Positions 44,860 through 52,793 of a stretch of DNA of 61,820 nucleotides are shown one piece after another. The position numbers and the translations under genes were made by a program. Location: positions 1-61,820 of the forward strand of contig JAFURQ010000012.1 in the NCBI GenBank assembly GCA_017471825.1, written 5' to 3'. Under the pieces are notes generated by a model. The model ran no database searches. It saw nothing but the letters and a program-made list of their open reading frames with translations, and was not told the DNA's origin. This stretch comes from Clostridia bacterium (lineage in GTDB: Bacteria; Bacillota; Clostridia; Oscillospirales; CAG-272). Position 1 is the stretch's first letter. Every line of letters starts with the position of its first letter.

Positions 44860-45708
44860 TTACAGGGTAACCGTGTCAATTTTTTCGTCGCGGGACTTGA
44901 ATGCCGCCGCCTTGATTTTGGCAAGCTCGAGCGTTTCGCGAGTGTCGAAGGAGAGCTTCTCGCCGTTAAAAAACGCGAGTATATCGCATACCTGATTGTA
45001 GAAAAAGTTTGACTCAGCAGGAACAAGGCGCGACTTGCCGTTTTCGTCCGCGATGATAGCACCGAAGGAAAGGCAGGGAGCGAAGATTACGTTTGCAACT
45101 CTGTCCTCTGTGAATTCGACCTTCACGATTTCCTGGTCGGCGTGCTTTTCATAGTGAACGCTCTTTGCACCGCAGCCGAAGCAGTGCATAACGATTTCAA
45201 GATGGTGAACAAGATAGTCGTCAAAGTAATGTCCCTCGCCGCCACCGCCCAAAACGGTTATAGCGGAAGCCTTACCCTTGTATTCCTTGAAGCCGTCATC
45301 GTAGCGAAGGGAGGAGCAGGAGAAGAAATCAACTCCGTATTCCTCGGCAAGACGGAACATTTCAACCGCGTCGTCGTAGCCGGCGGAGAAGGTTTTGTCA
45401 ATGAATACCTTTTTAGCGTATTTGAACGCTTCTTTCGCAAGAGGGAGATGCTTTTCGGGATTGTCGGGAGCGAAGATGATAACGAAATCGCTCTTGTCGC
45501 AAACCTCTTTTATGCTATACGCGCGCTCAACACCGTGCTTTTCACACCATGCATCGGTAGTCACTCCGCTGGGAGAATCTATTTCGGCATAAGCACAGCA
45601 TACCTCAAAGCAGTCGCCGTTATTTTCGTTATATTGCTTTGCGTTTTTTATAAAGTTCTGGGGGTGCCAGCAGTCAAGATAGTAGTCGATAAAGCCTATT
45701 TTTTTCAT
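44860..45708 (-). CDS. Gfo/Idh/MocA-like protein with a degenerate nucleotide loop
   Basis: A 282-residue relative of the Gfo/Idh/MocA oxidoreductases. It keeps the overall Rossmann pattern (FVIIFAPDNPEKHLPLAKEAF, then AKKVFIDKTFSAG in place of the usual EKP loop) and a C-terminal substrate half. The N-terminal G-x-G-x-x-G is missing; it reads GFIDYYLDCWH, which argues against normal NAD(P) binding. The ATG at 45708 shares its A with the TAA of the preceding gene (TAATG), so translation is coupled. It may be a binding or helper partner of that gene's product rather than an independent dehydrogenase. Confidence 0.75.
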   Translation of the reverse strand: MKKIGFIDYYLDCWHPQNFIKNAKQYNENNGDCFEVCCAYAEIDSPSGVTTDAWCEKHGVERAYSIKEVCDKSDFVIIFAPDNPEKHLPLAKEAFKYAKKVFIDKTFSAGYDDAVEMFRLAEEYGVDFFSCSSLRYDDGFKEYKGKASAITVLGGGGEGHYFDDYLVHHLEIVMHCFGCGAKSVHYEKHADQEIVKVEFTEDRVANVIFAPCLSFGAIIADENGKSRLVPAESNFFYNQVCDILAFFNGEKLSFDTRETLELAKIKAAAFKSRDEKIDTVTL

Positions 45709-46766
45709 TATACGTGCCACTCCTTTTTCGCATCTGATGATTTGTAAAGAACGTCAAGCAAGAGCATGCTCTGCAGAATATTGTCGATATAGGTCTTGGT
45801 TTTTTCGCCGCTGTCGATTGCCTGAAGGAATGCCGAGTCCTCTGCAATAAACATATTGTTCATCTCGAAGGCGGGCTTGGATGCCTCGAGGGTATCGCCG
45901 TCAAAAAATTCGAAATCCTCACCGTACTGAAGGCGCGCGCCGCCCTTGTCACCGAGTATGTCTATGTACATTTCAATGGGTGCAATGTTCTGCGCCCAAG
46001 CACCGTTGAAGGAGATGCTTGCCTTGTCGGTTCTTACGTAGCCCGAGATGAAGTCGTCAACGTCGTTAGTTCCGTTCTCGACGTCCATAGTATCTTCAGC
46101 CCACATATTCTTGTATTTGTAGGATTTCATATCCTTTGCAAGCTCGCAGTAAGCGTCACAGCTTGCCGAAACAAGATTTGCATTGCCGAGCAGGTAGAGC
46201 GCGATGTCGAGGAAGTGGATACCCCAGTCGATAAGAACGCCGCCGCCGGATACGCTCTTGGTTGTAAAGTCGCCGCCAAGACCGGGAATGCTTCTGCAGC
46301 CTCTGAACGAGCAGTAGATGTGATAAACCTTGCCGAGCTCGCCGTTGTCTATCATATTTTTGAGCTTTTCAACGCCCGCGTTGTATCTGTTACAAACGCC
46401 GATATTGAGAATTTTGTTCTGGCGCTTTGCTTCCTCTGCCATTTCAACCGACAGATCGTAGCTTACCGTGATGGGCTTCTCGCAGAAAACGTGCTTTCCC
46501 GCACGGAGCGCATCCATAGTAATCGTATAGTGCATATAGTTGGGGGTCAACACGAAAACCGCTTCAACCTCCTCGTCTGCGAGGGCGATTTTGTAATCGG
46601 TTATAACGTTTTCGACGAGGGTGGGGTATTTGTCCTTCATCGCCTGTGCCTTGCTTTCGATAAGATCGCAGGCATACTTGATTCTTACTCCCTCGATTTG
46701 TGAAATAGCAGGAAAGTGCTGAAGTGAAGCAATTCTTCCGCAGCCGATAATTGCAAGAGTTTTCAT
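45708..46766 (-). CDS. Gfo/Idh/MocA-family oxidoreductase
   Basis: A 352-residue NAD(P)-dependent dehydrogenase, usually acting on sugars, inositols or sugar acids. N-terminal Rossmann fold with TLAIIGCGRIASLQH (G-x-G-x-x), then VLTPNYMHYTITMDAL and the catalytic GKHVFCEKPI motif. The C-terminal half has GGGVLIDWGIHFLDIALYLLG, with the Asp/His pair expected at the active site. The start at 46766 has GAGGAG upstream; the frame extends 30 codons further without a site. First gene of a coupled pair and divergent from an AraC regulator, so probably induced by a sugar that the regulator senses. Confidence 0.9.
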   Translation of the reverse strand: MKTLAIIGCGRIASLQHFPAISQIEGVRIKYACDLIESKAQAMKDKYPTLVENVITDYKIALADEEVEAVFVLTPNYMHYTITMDALRAGKHVFCEKPITVSYDLSVEMAEEAKRQNKILNIGVCNRYNAGVEKLKNMIDNGELGKVYHIYCSFRGCRSIPGLGGDFTTKSVSGGGVLIDWGIHFLDIALYLLGNANLVSASCDAYCELAKDMKSYKYKNMWAEDTMDVENGTNDVDDFISGYVRTDKASISFNGAWAQNIAPIEMYIDILGDKGGARLQYGEDFEFFDGDTLEASKPAFEMNNMFIAEDSAFLQAIDSGEKTKTYIDNILQSMLLLDVLYKSSDAKKEWHV

Positions 46767-46800
46767 AATTCTCTCCTCATAATTTTTTATTGGTGCTTTT

Positions 46801-46829
46801 AGTTTAACATACACGCGGGCGCTTGTAAA
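46801..46829 (-). promoter_or_regulatory. Promoter of the oxidoreductase pair
   Basis: On the minus strand TTTACA (46829-46824), 17 bp, TAAACT (46806-46801). Both elements are off consensus, as for an activator-dependent promoter. Confidence 0.5.
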
Positions 46830-46858
46830 TTGCAGGTTATCAAAAATATTTGTCATTT

Positions 46859-46876
46859 TTACAGATATTTCTGTAA
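46859..46876. promoter_or_regulatory. Inverted repeat between the AraC regulator and the oxidoreductases
   Basis: TTACAG (46859-46864) and CTGTAA (46871-46876) around ATATTT, about 30 bp upstream of the -35 of the oxidoreductase promoter. It is a plausible activator site, although AraC proteins often prefer direct repeats. Confidence 0.4.
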
Positions 46877-46904
46877 TATTGTTAAATTATAGTTATCAAA
46901 ATTG

Positions 46905-46933
46905 TTGATTTTGCGATTTTTATATGATAAAAT
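46905..46933 (+). promoter_or_regulatory. Promoter of the AraC regulator gene
   Basis: TTGATT (46905-46910), 17 bp, TAAAAT (46928-46933). Confidence 0.65.
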
Positions 46934-46962
46934 GTAAATAGCAAGAACGTTTTGGAGGGTAT

Positions 46963-47838
46963 ATGGCATTTTCTGTAAAATATCACATAAATCACATTTT
47001 TTTAAACGGGCCGAGGCTTTACGGCGACACCGTGCTCTATCAGATAGGCCGCGCATATTGCGAGGCAGGCGCATCGGTCGCAAGGCATAGCCAGCGCGAT
47101 TTTTTTGAGTGGACGATAGTAACCGAGGGGCGCGGCGCGGTTATCACAAACGGCGAGCGCATAGAGGTGAAGGATGGAGATATTTACATATCGTTCCCCG
47201 GGGATTTTCACGCGATAGAGAGCAGTAACCACTCGCCCCTGAGCTATGATTTTCTGTCAATGCAGGTGAATGACGCGGAGCTTCACGCCGCTATGGAGGA
47301 GCTGACGGTCAAATTCGGCGGCGCGCACGAGAGGATAATCAAAAGCGAGAGAATAGCCGCGGCGGTTTCAAACGCAATAGCCGAGATGAACTATGACAAC
47401 CGCAGATTTGGCGGCAAGATGCTTCACTCGCTTTTTGAGCAGATATTCATTCTCACAATTCGCAAATTCAACAGGATAACCGAGCGCTACTCGGCAACGA
47501 CCGACGAGCAAAAGCTTTGCTACCAACTTATGAATTACATAGACACGCATATATACACGATGAAGAGCCTTACCGAAATCTGCGAGATAACGGGATATAA
47601 CTACAATTACCTCTCGAATCTTTTTAAAAAGGTAAGCTCAAAGACGCTTATGGAGTATTACACCAAGCGTAGATTTGAAATTGCCGATATGCTTCTATCC
47701 GAGGGCAAAAACAGTATAACCGAGATTGCGGAGCTCTTGAATTACTCCTCGGTTTACGCCTTCAGCCGAGCCTACAAAAACCGCTTCGGCTACTCTCCGT
47801 CGGAATACCACGCACACAAAGGCGGCAAAGAGGAGTAG
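46963..47838 (+). CDS. AraC-family transcriptional regulator
   Basis: A 291-residue regulator. The N-terminal cupin (about 30-110) has HSQRDFFEWTIVTEGRG and GDIYISFPGDFHAIE, the ligand-sensing fold. The C-terminal DNA-binding domain (about 188-285) has two helix-turn-helix units: SLTEICEITGYNYNYLSNLFK and ITEIAELLNYSSVYAFSRAYK, ending in the canonical FGYSPSEYH. GGAGG precedes the ATG. It is divergent from the Gfo/Idh/MocA pair with 196 bp between them and is the likely activator of that pair in response to a sugar. Confidence 0.9.
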   Translation: MAFSVKYHINHIFLNGPRLYGDTVLYQIGRAYCEAGASVARHSQRDFFEWTIVTEGRGAVITNGERIEVKDGDIYISFPGDFHAIESSNHSPLSYDFLSMQVNDAELHAAMEELTVKFGGAHERIIKSERIAAAVSNAIAEMNYDNRRFGGKMLHSLFEQIFILTIRKFNRITERYSATTDEQKLCYQLMNYIDTHIYTMKSLTEICEITGYNYNYLSNLFKKVSSKTLMEYYTKRRFEIADMLLSEGKNSITEIAELLNYSSVYAFSRAYKNRFGYSPSEYHAHKGGKEE

Positions 47839-47882
47839 GGAAGGAGCGGAAAGGATAACGACGCTGGGTAAATTAAGAAAAA

Positions 47883-47958
47883 ATCAGAGGCGCTTTTAAT
47901 GGCGCACCTCTGATGCAAAAATGATTTAAGAAAGCCGGGGTTAATTCCTCGGCTTTTT
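47883..47958. terminator. Two hairpins between the convergent AraC and XRE genes
   Basis: ATCAGAGG (47883-47890) pairs with CCTCTGAT (47907-47914). A second stem, AAAGCCGGGG (47931-47940) with CCTCGGCTTT (47947-47956), is followed by a T-run and is the terminator proper. Confidence 0.8.
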
Positions 47959-47975
47959 TGTTTGAAATGGAGAGC

Positions 47976-48254
47976 TCAGCTTACAGATATTGTTTTTGAA
48001 TGAAAAAATTCCTCGGTTGAGAAGAGCTCCTCCATAGCAACTCCAAGTATTTTGGCTATTGCAAAAATCTCCTTGTCGGTTGCGCTTCGCACCTGTCCTT
48101 CGAGCTTAGAGTAGCTCGTCGGGTTGATGTCACAGCCCATAATCTGAAGCCGAGCAACGAAGTCCTTTTGCTTTATACCCTTGGCTTTGCGGAGCTTTTC
48201 TATGTTTTTTCCAACTATATTCGCCGTGCCGTACGACTGCTTTCTGGTTTTCAT
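47976..48254 (-). CDS. XRE-family helix-turn-helix repressor
   Basis: A 92-residue protein with a Cro/cI-type HTH across about residues 13-75. GKNIEKLRKAKGIKQKDFVARL forms helices 1-2, and NPTSYSKLEGQVRSATDKEIF the recognition helix and helix 4. The remaining 20 residues could serve for dimerisation. The start at 48254 has GGGG upstream; a GTG three codons earlier contains that site. Three near-identical 20-bp sites lie between it and the divergent membrane-protein gene, one over its own -10 and two over and after the neighbour's promoter, so it very probably represses both. Confidence 0.85.
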   Translation of the reverse strand: MKTRKQSYGTANIVGKNIEKLRKAKGIKQKDFVARLQIMGCDINPTSYSKLEGQVRSATDKEIFAIAKILGVAMEELFSTEEFFHSKTISVS

Positions 48255-48270
48255 AAATCGCACCCCATTT

Positions 48271-48290
48271 AATTCTTTTTTAGAATTATA
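48271..48290. promoter_or_regulatory. XRE operator site 1
   Basis: AATTCTTTTTTAGAATTATA. The AATTC/GAATT ends are inverted. It covers the -10 element (TATAAT on the minus strand, 48290-48285) of the repressor gene. Confidence 0.65.
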
Positions 48291-48303
48291 TACCGAAAAG
48301 CTC

Positions 48304-48332
48304 TTGACAAAATTCCAAAATAGAATTATAAT
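48304..48332 (+). promoter_or_regulatory. Perfect consensus promoter of the zinc-ribbon membrane protein at 48423
   Basis: TTGACA (48304-48309), exactly 17 bp, TATAAT (48327-48332), with operator site 2 filling the spacer. Confidence 0.85.
48311..48330. promoter_or_regulatory. XRE operator site 2
   Basis: AATTCCAAAATAGAATTATA, lying between the -35 and -10 of the rightward promoter, where bound repressor would block RNA polymerase. Confidence 0.7.
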
Positions 48333-48338
48333 GAATAT

Positions 48339-48358
48339 AATTCCAAAATAGAATTATA
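48339..48358. promoter_or_regulatory. XRE operator site 3
   Basis: Identical over all 20 bases to site 2 and 28 bp further on, covering the expected transcription start region. Confidence 0.7.
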
Positions 48359-48422
48359 AATTCACAAAAGGAAGAAAAACATACATTTTTGCGGTTCAAA
48401 GGTTTTAAAAGGAGATATGACT

Positions 48423-49340
48423 ATGGTTGGATTTACTATGTCGGTGCTGTCTTGGGCGGCTTTGATTATTCTGGTGGTTGTGTTCTTTGCCTCGGGCAAC
48501 GTGCCAATAAGCATAAAAGGCCCGAAAAAAGCAGAGTCAAAAAGCGCACGCGGGACGGAAAGCGGCGAAAGCCGCGGACGAGGTGGTGCTTTGGTTAGAA
48601 TTTTGTGCGCGAATTTTCTGTTTTTGTTGAAATATACCGTTTACGGAGCGATAATATCAGGTGTGGTTTCGTGGATTCTCACATCAATTCTTTGGGAATT
48701 TCACCTTGACGATGCCAGAGTTCATTATTGGATTAGCTTCGTAATATGTTCATTGCTGTCTATACTGTGGCTATATAGGTGTGGCTTTTATATGTGCAGA
48801 GAAAGTTTTTTGAGGCTTTCCGGCATGAGTTATCGAAGGTATAGCAATATTTTACTTATTTTTGTTATATTATTCACGGTGTTCTATTTCTTTATGATAG
48901 TATATGGATTCCAAATTGTGAGTGATAACCGTGAAATGTATACGGATGATAATGCCGCAATGCTCTCATTCTGCTTAGTTCCAACCTCATGCGCGTGTAT
49001 CGTTTTTCCGCTTGGCTTTATGTTCTTGAGAGGACGGTGGGGTAAAAGATTTGTTTGTAGCGAGTGCAAGGTTTTTGTGGACGGTGAATTCAGTGAGTCC
49101 TCGCACGTTGAGGCTAGCAGAAGCAACGTTTATATAGAGGGTGATGACGTTCATGTTGGAACTCTAAAAACCGAAGGTGGTCACGAGGTAAAGGTTTATC
49201 AAAAAGCCCCGGGGCATTACGAAGAAAAGACATACTACGAGACAAGAGATGAAAGAAACATAAAATGCGTTTGTCATAGATGCGGTGCTCGTAAATGGGT
49301 AGAAACGGATATTTGGAACATTTGGGACAGCCTTTCCTAA
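48423..49340 (+). CDS. Membrane protein with a C-terminal zinc ribbon, unknown function
   Basis: A 305-residue protein not recognised as a family. One N-terminal transmembrane segment, a basic linker (about 30-55, rich in Lys, Ser, Arg and Gly), then four hydrophobic segments between about 60 and 200. A cytosolic C-terminal domain of about 100 residues follows, with one C-x-x-C (FVCSECKVF) and a distant second C-x-x-C (CVCHRCGARKW) that together make a split zinc ribbon around a beta-rich insert. The start at 48423 leaves eight bases after GGAG; an ATG two codons earlier is too close. Under tight control of the divergent XRE repressor, so expressed only under a specific stress or signal. Confidence 0.7.
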   Translation: MVGFTMSVLSWAALIILVVVFFASGNVPISIKGPKKAESKSARGTESGESRGRGGALVRILCANFLFLLKYTVYGAIISGVVSWILTSILWEFHLDDARVHYWISFVICSLLSILWLYRCGFYMCRESFLRLSGMSYRRYSNILLIFVILFTVFYFFMIVYGFQIVSDNREMYTDDNAAMLSFCLVPTSCACIVFPLGFMFLRGRWGKRFVCSECKVFVDGEFSESSHVEASRSNVYIEGDDVHVGTLKTEGGHEVKVYQKAPGHYEEKTYYETRDERNIKCVCHRCGARKWVETDIWNIWDSLS

Positions 49341-49356
49341 TTGATAATGATAAAAT

Positions 49357-49385
49357 AAAGAGCCGCGCGGTTGCGCGGCTCTTTT
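49357..49385. terminator. Bidirectional terminator
   Basis: AAAGAGCCGCGC pairs with GCGCGGCTCTTT, between convergent genes ending at 49340 and 49398. Confidence 0.92.
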
Positions 49386-49397
49386 GCTGTGGGCGTG

Positions 49398-51077
49398 TTA
49401 AATTTTAAGTATTGCGGTATAGCCGAGGGTGGCGGGGCGCGACACGGTGTGGAGCGTGGCGTCGGTCAGGGCGCCCTGTGCGCCGCGAAAATCGGCGCGC
49501 TCCTCGGTATTGATTTTTGCCGCGGAGTCAAAGCCCGTTGCGGTAATCTCGGCGTTGCCCTGACAGGATGCGGTAATCATTTCGGCGGATGCCATCGGCT
49601 TGTCGGCGGTGATGCTCATATCGACTTTGTTTCCAACGATTTTGAACGAGAGGGTGAAGCGAGCGTCGGAGCGTTCGGGAGTGTCGGTATCGCAAACCGA
49701 GAGATAACCCTCGGCAACGGCGGTCACGGTGTCGCCGCTATTTGATGCTGTAACCCTATCGAAAAATTGACACGGGCGGTAGCTTCTGCCGTTTTCGTCC
49801 TTGTATTCGGGGAGCATAAAGGGGTAGAGTGCAATCTGTGAGGACTCAAGAGTGCCGCACACCGCAGGGAAGGGATAGTAGGAGCATCTTTTGCCCATGT
49901 GTCCGCCGAGTCCCACGAAGGGAAGCATAAGCAGGGTGTCGTCACGGCGCATAATAAGCGTTTTCTTTACGTTGTCCTCGCGGTTGATGAAGGTGAGGTC
50001 GTAGAGCTGCCAATTTTCAGGTCGCGGGAGAGAGGCAGAGCATTCGGCATCGGCAACGCCGGCACGCTCGAAATTGCAAAGTGCCATAAAAAGATGGTTG
50101 GCGATATCAAGGTTGGTTTCGAGGATTCTGTCGATAGGGCGATAATCGTTGGTGCCTCTGCCGCCCCACCACATATTGAAGCAACCTGCCTCACCGTCGT
50201 ACCAGAAATTGAGAAGCTTATCGACGGCGCGCATAGAATATGCTAAAGCAAGCTCGCGCTCGCTCTCTTTGATGAGTCCTGTGGCAAATGCCGAGCTTAA
50301 AACCTCGACAACAGTGCAGTCGCCGTGACAGGCAACGCTTCTGCCGTAGCTTACACCGTCGCCGCGCTCGTTTGCCATAAACAGAAGCGCTTCGGTTGAG
50401 CAACGCAAATTTTCGGTTATAAGAGTGGGTACGTCAAGCCCCGACTCAGCCGCGGTGTCAGCAAACTCTGCGGGGAGGACTACGGAATATCTGTCAAATC
50501 TGCCGTAGGGAACCTCGTCGTCGAGCCAGCCGTTTTCTGCCTTTTCGGCGAGTATGCCCACGAGCTTTTCCTTGATTTTTTCGGCGTAGCCGCCGTTCTC
50601 CCAGCCAAGACTCTCGCGATAGCCTGCGCACGCCATAGCAACCTGCATATAATTGGTTGCCATACCGCGTGTGTCGAGCTTTTCCTTGTCAAAGAAATCG
50701 TCGTATTCGGTCTTTTCACGAACGCGCTCTGCAAGCTCTGCATCAACCCTGCCGACGAGCCCTGCCTTGTTAAGAGTGTTGAACGCGCGCAGAATTGCGA
50801 TTTTTCCCCAGGTTTTGCAGACGTTTTCGGTAGCAATCATTATAAAATAATTGAGCCTTTTCAGCACCTCGTCGGCGCGAGTGTCGTTCGTTTTCACATA
50901 GTGAACGTAAAGGGTTGCCGCCGCATTTACAAGCGCGCCGTGGGTGAATTTTATATCATCGTCAAGGACCCTGATGCCGCGAAATACGGTGTCCTCTCCG
51001 CCCTTATATACCATATCCGTAAAGCGCTCGTAAAAGGGGTATACGAAGCTCTCGATTCTTGTTCTTAAAGTAGACAT
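49398..51077 (-). CDS. Alpha/alpha-toroid-like protein, possibly carbohydrate-active
   Basis: A 559-residue cytosolic protein I cannot assign to a family. The first 330 residues are mostly helical with repeated segments suggesting an (alpha/alpha)6 barrel: LRAFNTLNKAGLVG, TNYMQVAMACAGYRESLGWE, the GWLDDEVPYGRFDRYSVVLP stretch, and DIANHLFMALCNFERAG. The last 200 residues are beta-rich and resemble the sandwich that follows the toroid in lyases and heparinase-like proteins. A Trp-rich patch (CFNMWWGGRG) could bind sugar. No signal peptide. Given two lyases of similar build in the window a glycan role is reasonable, but this is only by resemblance. Promoter at 51109-51137. Confidence 0.5.
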   Translation of the reverse strand: MSTLRTRIESFVYPFYERFTDMVYKGGEDTVFRGIRVLDDDIKFTHGALVNAAATLYVHYVKTNDTRADEVLKRLNYFIMIATENVCKTWGKIAILRAFNTLNKAGLVGRVDAELAERVREKTEYDDFFDKEKLDTRGMATNYMQVAMACAGYRESLGWENGGYAEKIKEKLVGILAEKAENGWLDDEVPYGRFDRYSVVLPAEFADTAAESGLDVPTLITENLRCSTEALLFMANERGDGVSYGRSVACHGDCTVVEVLSSAFATGLIKESERELALAYSMRAVDKLLNFWYDGEAGCFNMWWGGRGTNDYRPIDRILETNLDIANHLFMALCNFERAGVADAECSASLPRPENWQLYDLTFINREDNVKKTLIMRRDDTLLMLPFVGLGGHMGKRCSYYPFPAVCGTLESSQIALYPFMLPEYKDENGRSYRPCQFFDRVTASNSGDTVTAVAEGYLSVCDTDTPERSDARFTLSFKIVGNKVDMSITADKPMASAEMITASCQGNAEITATGFDSAAKINTEERADFRGAQGALTDATLHTVSRPATLGYTAILKI

Positions 51078-51108
51078 TTTGCATCTCTTTCACGTTTGTT
51101 ACAAGTTG

Positions 51109-51137
51109 ATGTTAGCACACCGCGGCGGGAAAGTCAA
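51109..51137 (-). promoter_or_regulatory. Promoter of the toroid-like protein gene
   Basis: On the minus strand TTGACT (51137-51132), 17 bp, TAACAT (51114-51109). Confidence 0.6.
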
Positions 51138-51146
51138 GCAATAATG

Positions 51147-51175
51147 TTGCATTTTTCAGAAAAGTGTGTTAGAAT
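51147..51175 (+). promoter_or_regulatory. Promoter of the coaX operon
   Basis: TTGCAT (51147-51152), 17 bp, TAGAAT (51170-51175); 23 bp before the ATG. Confidence 0.65.
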
Positions 51176-51198
51176 ATCTTAGAACAGGAGGGAACGGT

Positions 51199-51963
51199 AT
51201 GATTCTTGCAATAGATATAGGAAATACGAATATTGCGCTTGGCGGATTTCTTGACGGCAGGCTTTGCTTTGTGGCGCGCATTTCAACCGACGCTACCAAA
51301 ACCTCGGACGAGTACGCAAGCAAGATAATTCACCTGCTTTCTCTTTACAATATCGACAGAGCTACCGTTAAGGGAGCTATTATTTCATCGGTTGTTCCGC
51401 CGCTGAATACGGTGATGAAGAATGCGGTGAAGTTTGCCTACGGAGTCACGCCGCTTCTTGTCGGCCCGGGAATAAAAACAGGTCTGAATATTCACTGTGA
51501 CAACCCCGTTTCCGTCGGCTCGGACATAATCTGCGCCTGCGTTGCCGCGCACAAGCTTTACGGCTCTCCTGCGCTTATAGTCGATATGGGCACAGCGACG
51601 AAGATGATGATAGTTGATAAGCGCGGCACCTTTATCGGCGTTTCGATTATGCCGGGCGTGCTTATGGGCTTGCGCGGACTTTCCGAGGGGACTGCACAGC
51701 TTCCGCAGGTCAGCCTTGAGGCTCCGCCTGCCGTGATTGGCAAAAACACCGTTGACTGTATGAAATCGGGCGCTATCTTCGGAAACGCGAGCATGATTGA
51801 CGGTATGATAGACCGTTTCTGCGAGGAATACGGCGAGGCGCTACCCGTTTTTGCTACGGGCGGTCTTGCGTCGAGTATCGTGCAGTATTGCAAGCACGAG
51901 ATAACGGTCGATGAAAATATGGTTCTCAAGGGGCTCAATATTATATACGGTAAAAATGCTTAG
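51199..51963 (+). CDS. coaX: Type III pantothenate kinase
   Basis: Phosphorylates pantothenate in the first step of CoA synthesis; this type is not feedback-inhibited by CoA and uses K+ or NH4+. The 254-residue protein has the ASKHA-fold phosphate motifs LAIDIGNTNIALGGF at the N-terminus and LIVDMGTATKMMIVD (about residue 126). The family's usual D-x-GTAT is intact, as are GVSIMPGVLMGLRGL and the adenine-side FATGGLAS. AGGAGGGAA precedes the ATG at 51199; the frame opens 11 codons earlier without a site. An ECF S component follows 91 nt later. Confidence 0.95.
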   Translation: MILAIDIGNTNIALGGFLDGRLCFVARISTDATKTSDEYASKIIHLLSLYNIDRATVKGAIISSVVPPLNTVMKNAVKFAYGVTPLLVGPGIKTGLNIHCDNPVSVGSDIICACVAAHKLYGSPALIVDMGTATKMMIVDKRGTFIGVSIMPGVLMGLRGLSEGTAQLPQVSLEAPPAVIGKNTVDCMKSGAIFGNASMIDGMIDRFCEEYGEALPVFATGGLASSIVQYCKHEITVDENMVLKGLNIIYGKNA

Positions 51964-51972
51964 TATATTGGC

Positions 51973-51998
51973 GCTCTGCGGATAAAGCTTTCGCAGAG
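51973..51998 (+). other. Hairpin between coaX and the S-component gene
   Basis: CTCTGCG and CGCAGAG pair across a loop of about ten bases. No U-run follows, so it probably stabilises or processes the bicistronic message rather than ending it. Confidence 0.4.
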
Positions 51999-52054
51999 TG
52001 TGGATATAAATTTGTACGTTGTACCGCGCAAGCGGACGACAGTAAGGAGAAAAA

Positions 52055-52672
52055 ATGAAAAAAACAAACCAAAAAATGCCTGTTGAAAAGCTGGTGCTTC
52101 TCGCCCTTTTCACAGCGCTCGTGGCGATTCTTTCGTACTTTGGCGGCTTTATAAAGATAGGCGGCCTCGCTTCGATATCGCTCACGCTTATTCCCGTGGT
52201 GCTCGGTGCGGCTCTTTGCGGACCGGCGGCGGGAGCCTGGCTCGGCGGAGTGTCGGGCGCAGTATTCTTTATGACCGCGGATTCGGCGTTCTGGCTCGGT
52301 CTCAGTATTCCCGGTACTATAATAACGGTAATGGTAAAGGGAATTGCGGCAGGACTTGTTGCAGGTCTTGTGTATAAGCTTCTCGAAGGAGTGAACCGTT
52401 ATTTTGCGGTAATCGTCAGTGCTATCGTATGCCCTGTTGTAAACACGGGACTTTTCCTCGTGGGATGCAGTATTTTCTTTATGGATACGGTAAGTGCGGG
52501 AGCCGTCGGCGAGGGAATGTCGGTGTTTGCGTATATGCTGGTATTCTTCGTGGGACTTAATTTCGTGTTCGAGCTTTTGACGAATATCGTTTTAAGCCCG
52601 GTCATAGTAAGACTCATTAACATAAAAAAGCCTCGCAAGAAAACTGCGTCGGACAGCGAGAAGCAGGTATAA
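52055..52672 (+). CDS. ECF transporter S component, probably for pantothenate
   Basis: The substrate-binding membrane subunit of an energy-coupling-factor vitamin importer. The 205-residue protein has about six hydrophobic segments. It begins with the Lys-rich cytosolic end and KLVLLALFTALVAILSYFGG (helix 1, with the small-residue A-x-x-x-A face used to bind EcfT), then ISLTLIPVVLGAALCGPAAGAWLGGVSG in two helices. No EcfA/EcfT genes are adjacent, so it must share a common ECF module. The position after coaX suggests pantothenate as substrate (PanT-like); this rests on context only. AAGGAG stands before the ATG. Confidence 0.8.
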   Translation: MKKTNQKMPVEKLVLLALFTALVAILSYFGGFIKIGGLASISLTLIPVVLGAALCGPAAGAWLGGVSGAVFFMTADSAFWLGLSIPGTIITVMVKGIAAGLVAGLVYKLLEGVNRYFAVIVSAIVCPVVNTGLFLVGCSIFFMDTVSAGAVGEGMSVFAYMLVFFVGLNFVFELLTNIVLSPVIVRLINIKKPRKKTASDSEKQV

Positions 52673-52728
52673 TATAAAAGTGACAACGGCACGTCTGATA
52701 ATCGGCTTGTCTTTGGTTGAAATTTCTA

Positions 52729-52758
52729 TTGATTTTTTCGGGATGGCTGTGCTATAAT
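52729..52758 (+). promoter_or_regulatory. Promoter of the 76-residue protein gene
   Basis: TTGATT (52729-52734), 18 bp, TATAAT (52753-52758). Confidence 0.6.
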
Positions 52759-52793
52759 GTAATAGTAATTCAACAACCGAAAGGATTTTCAAA

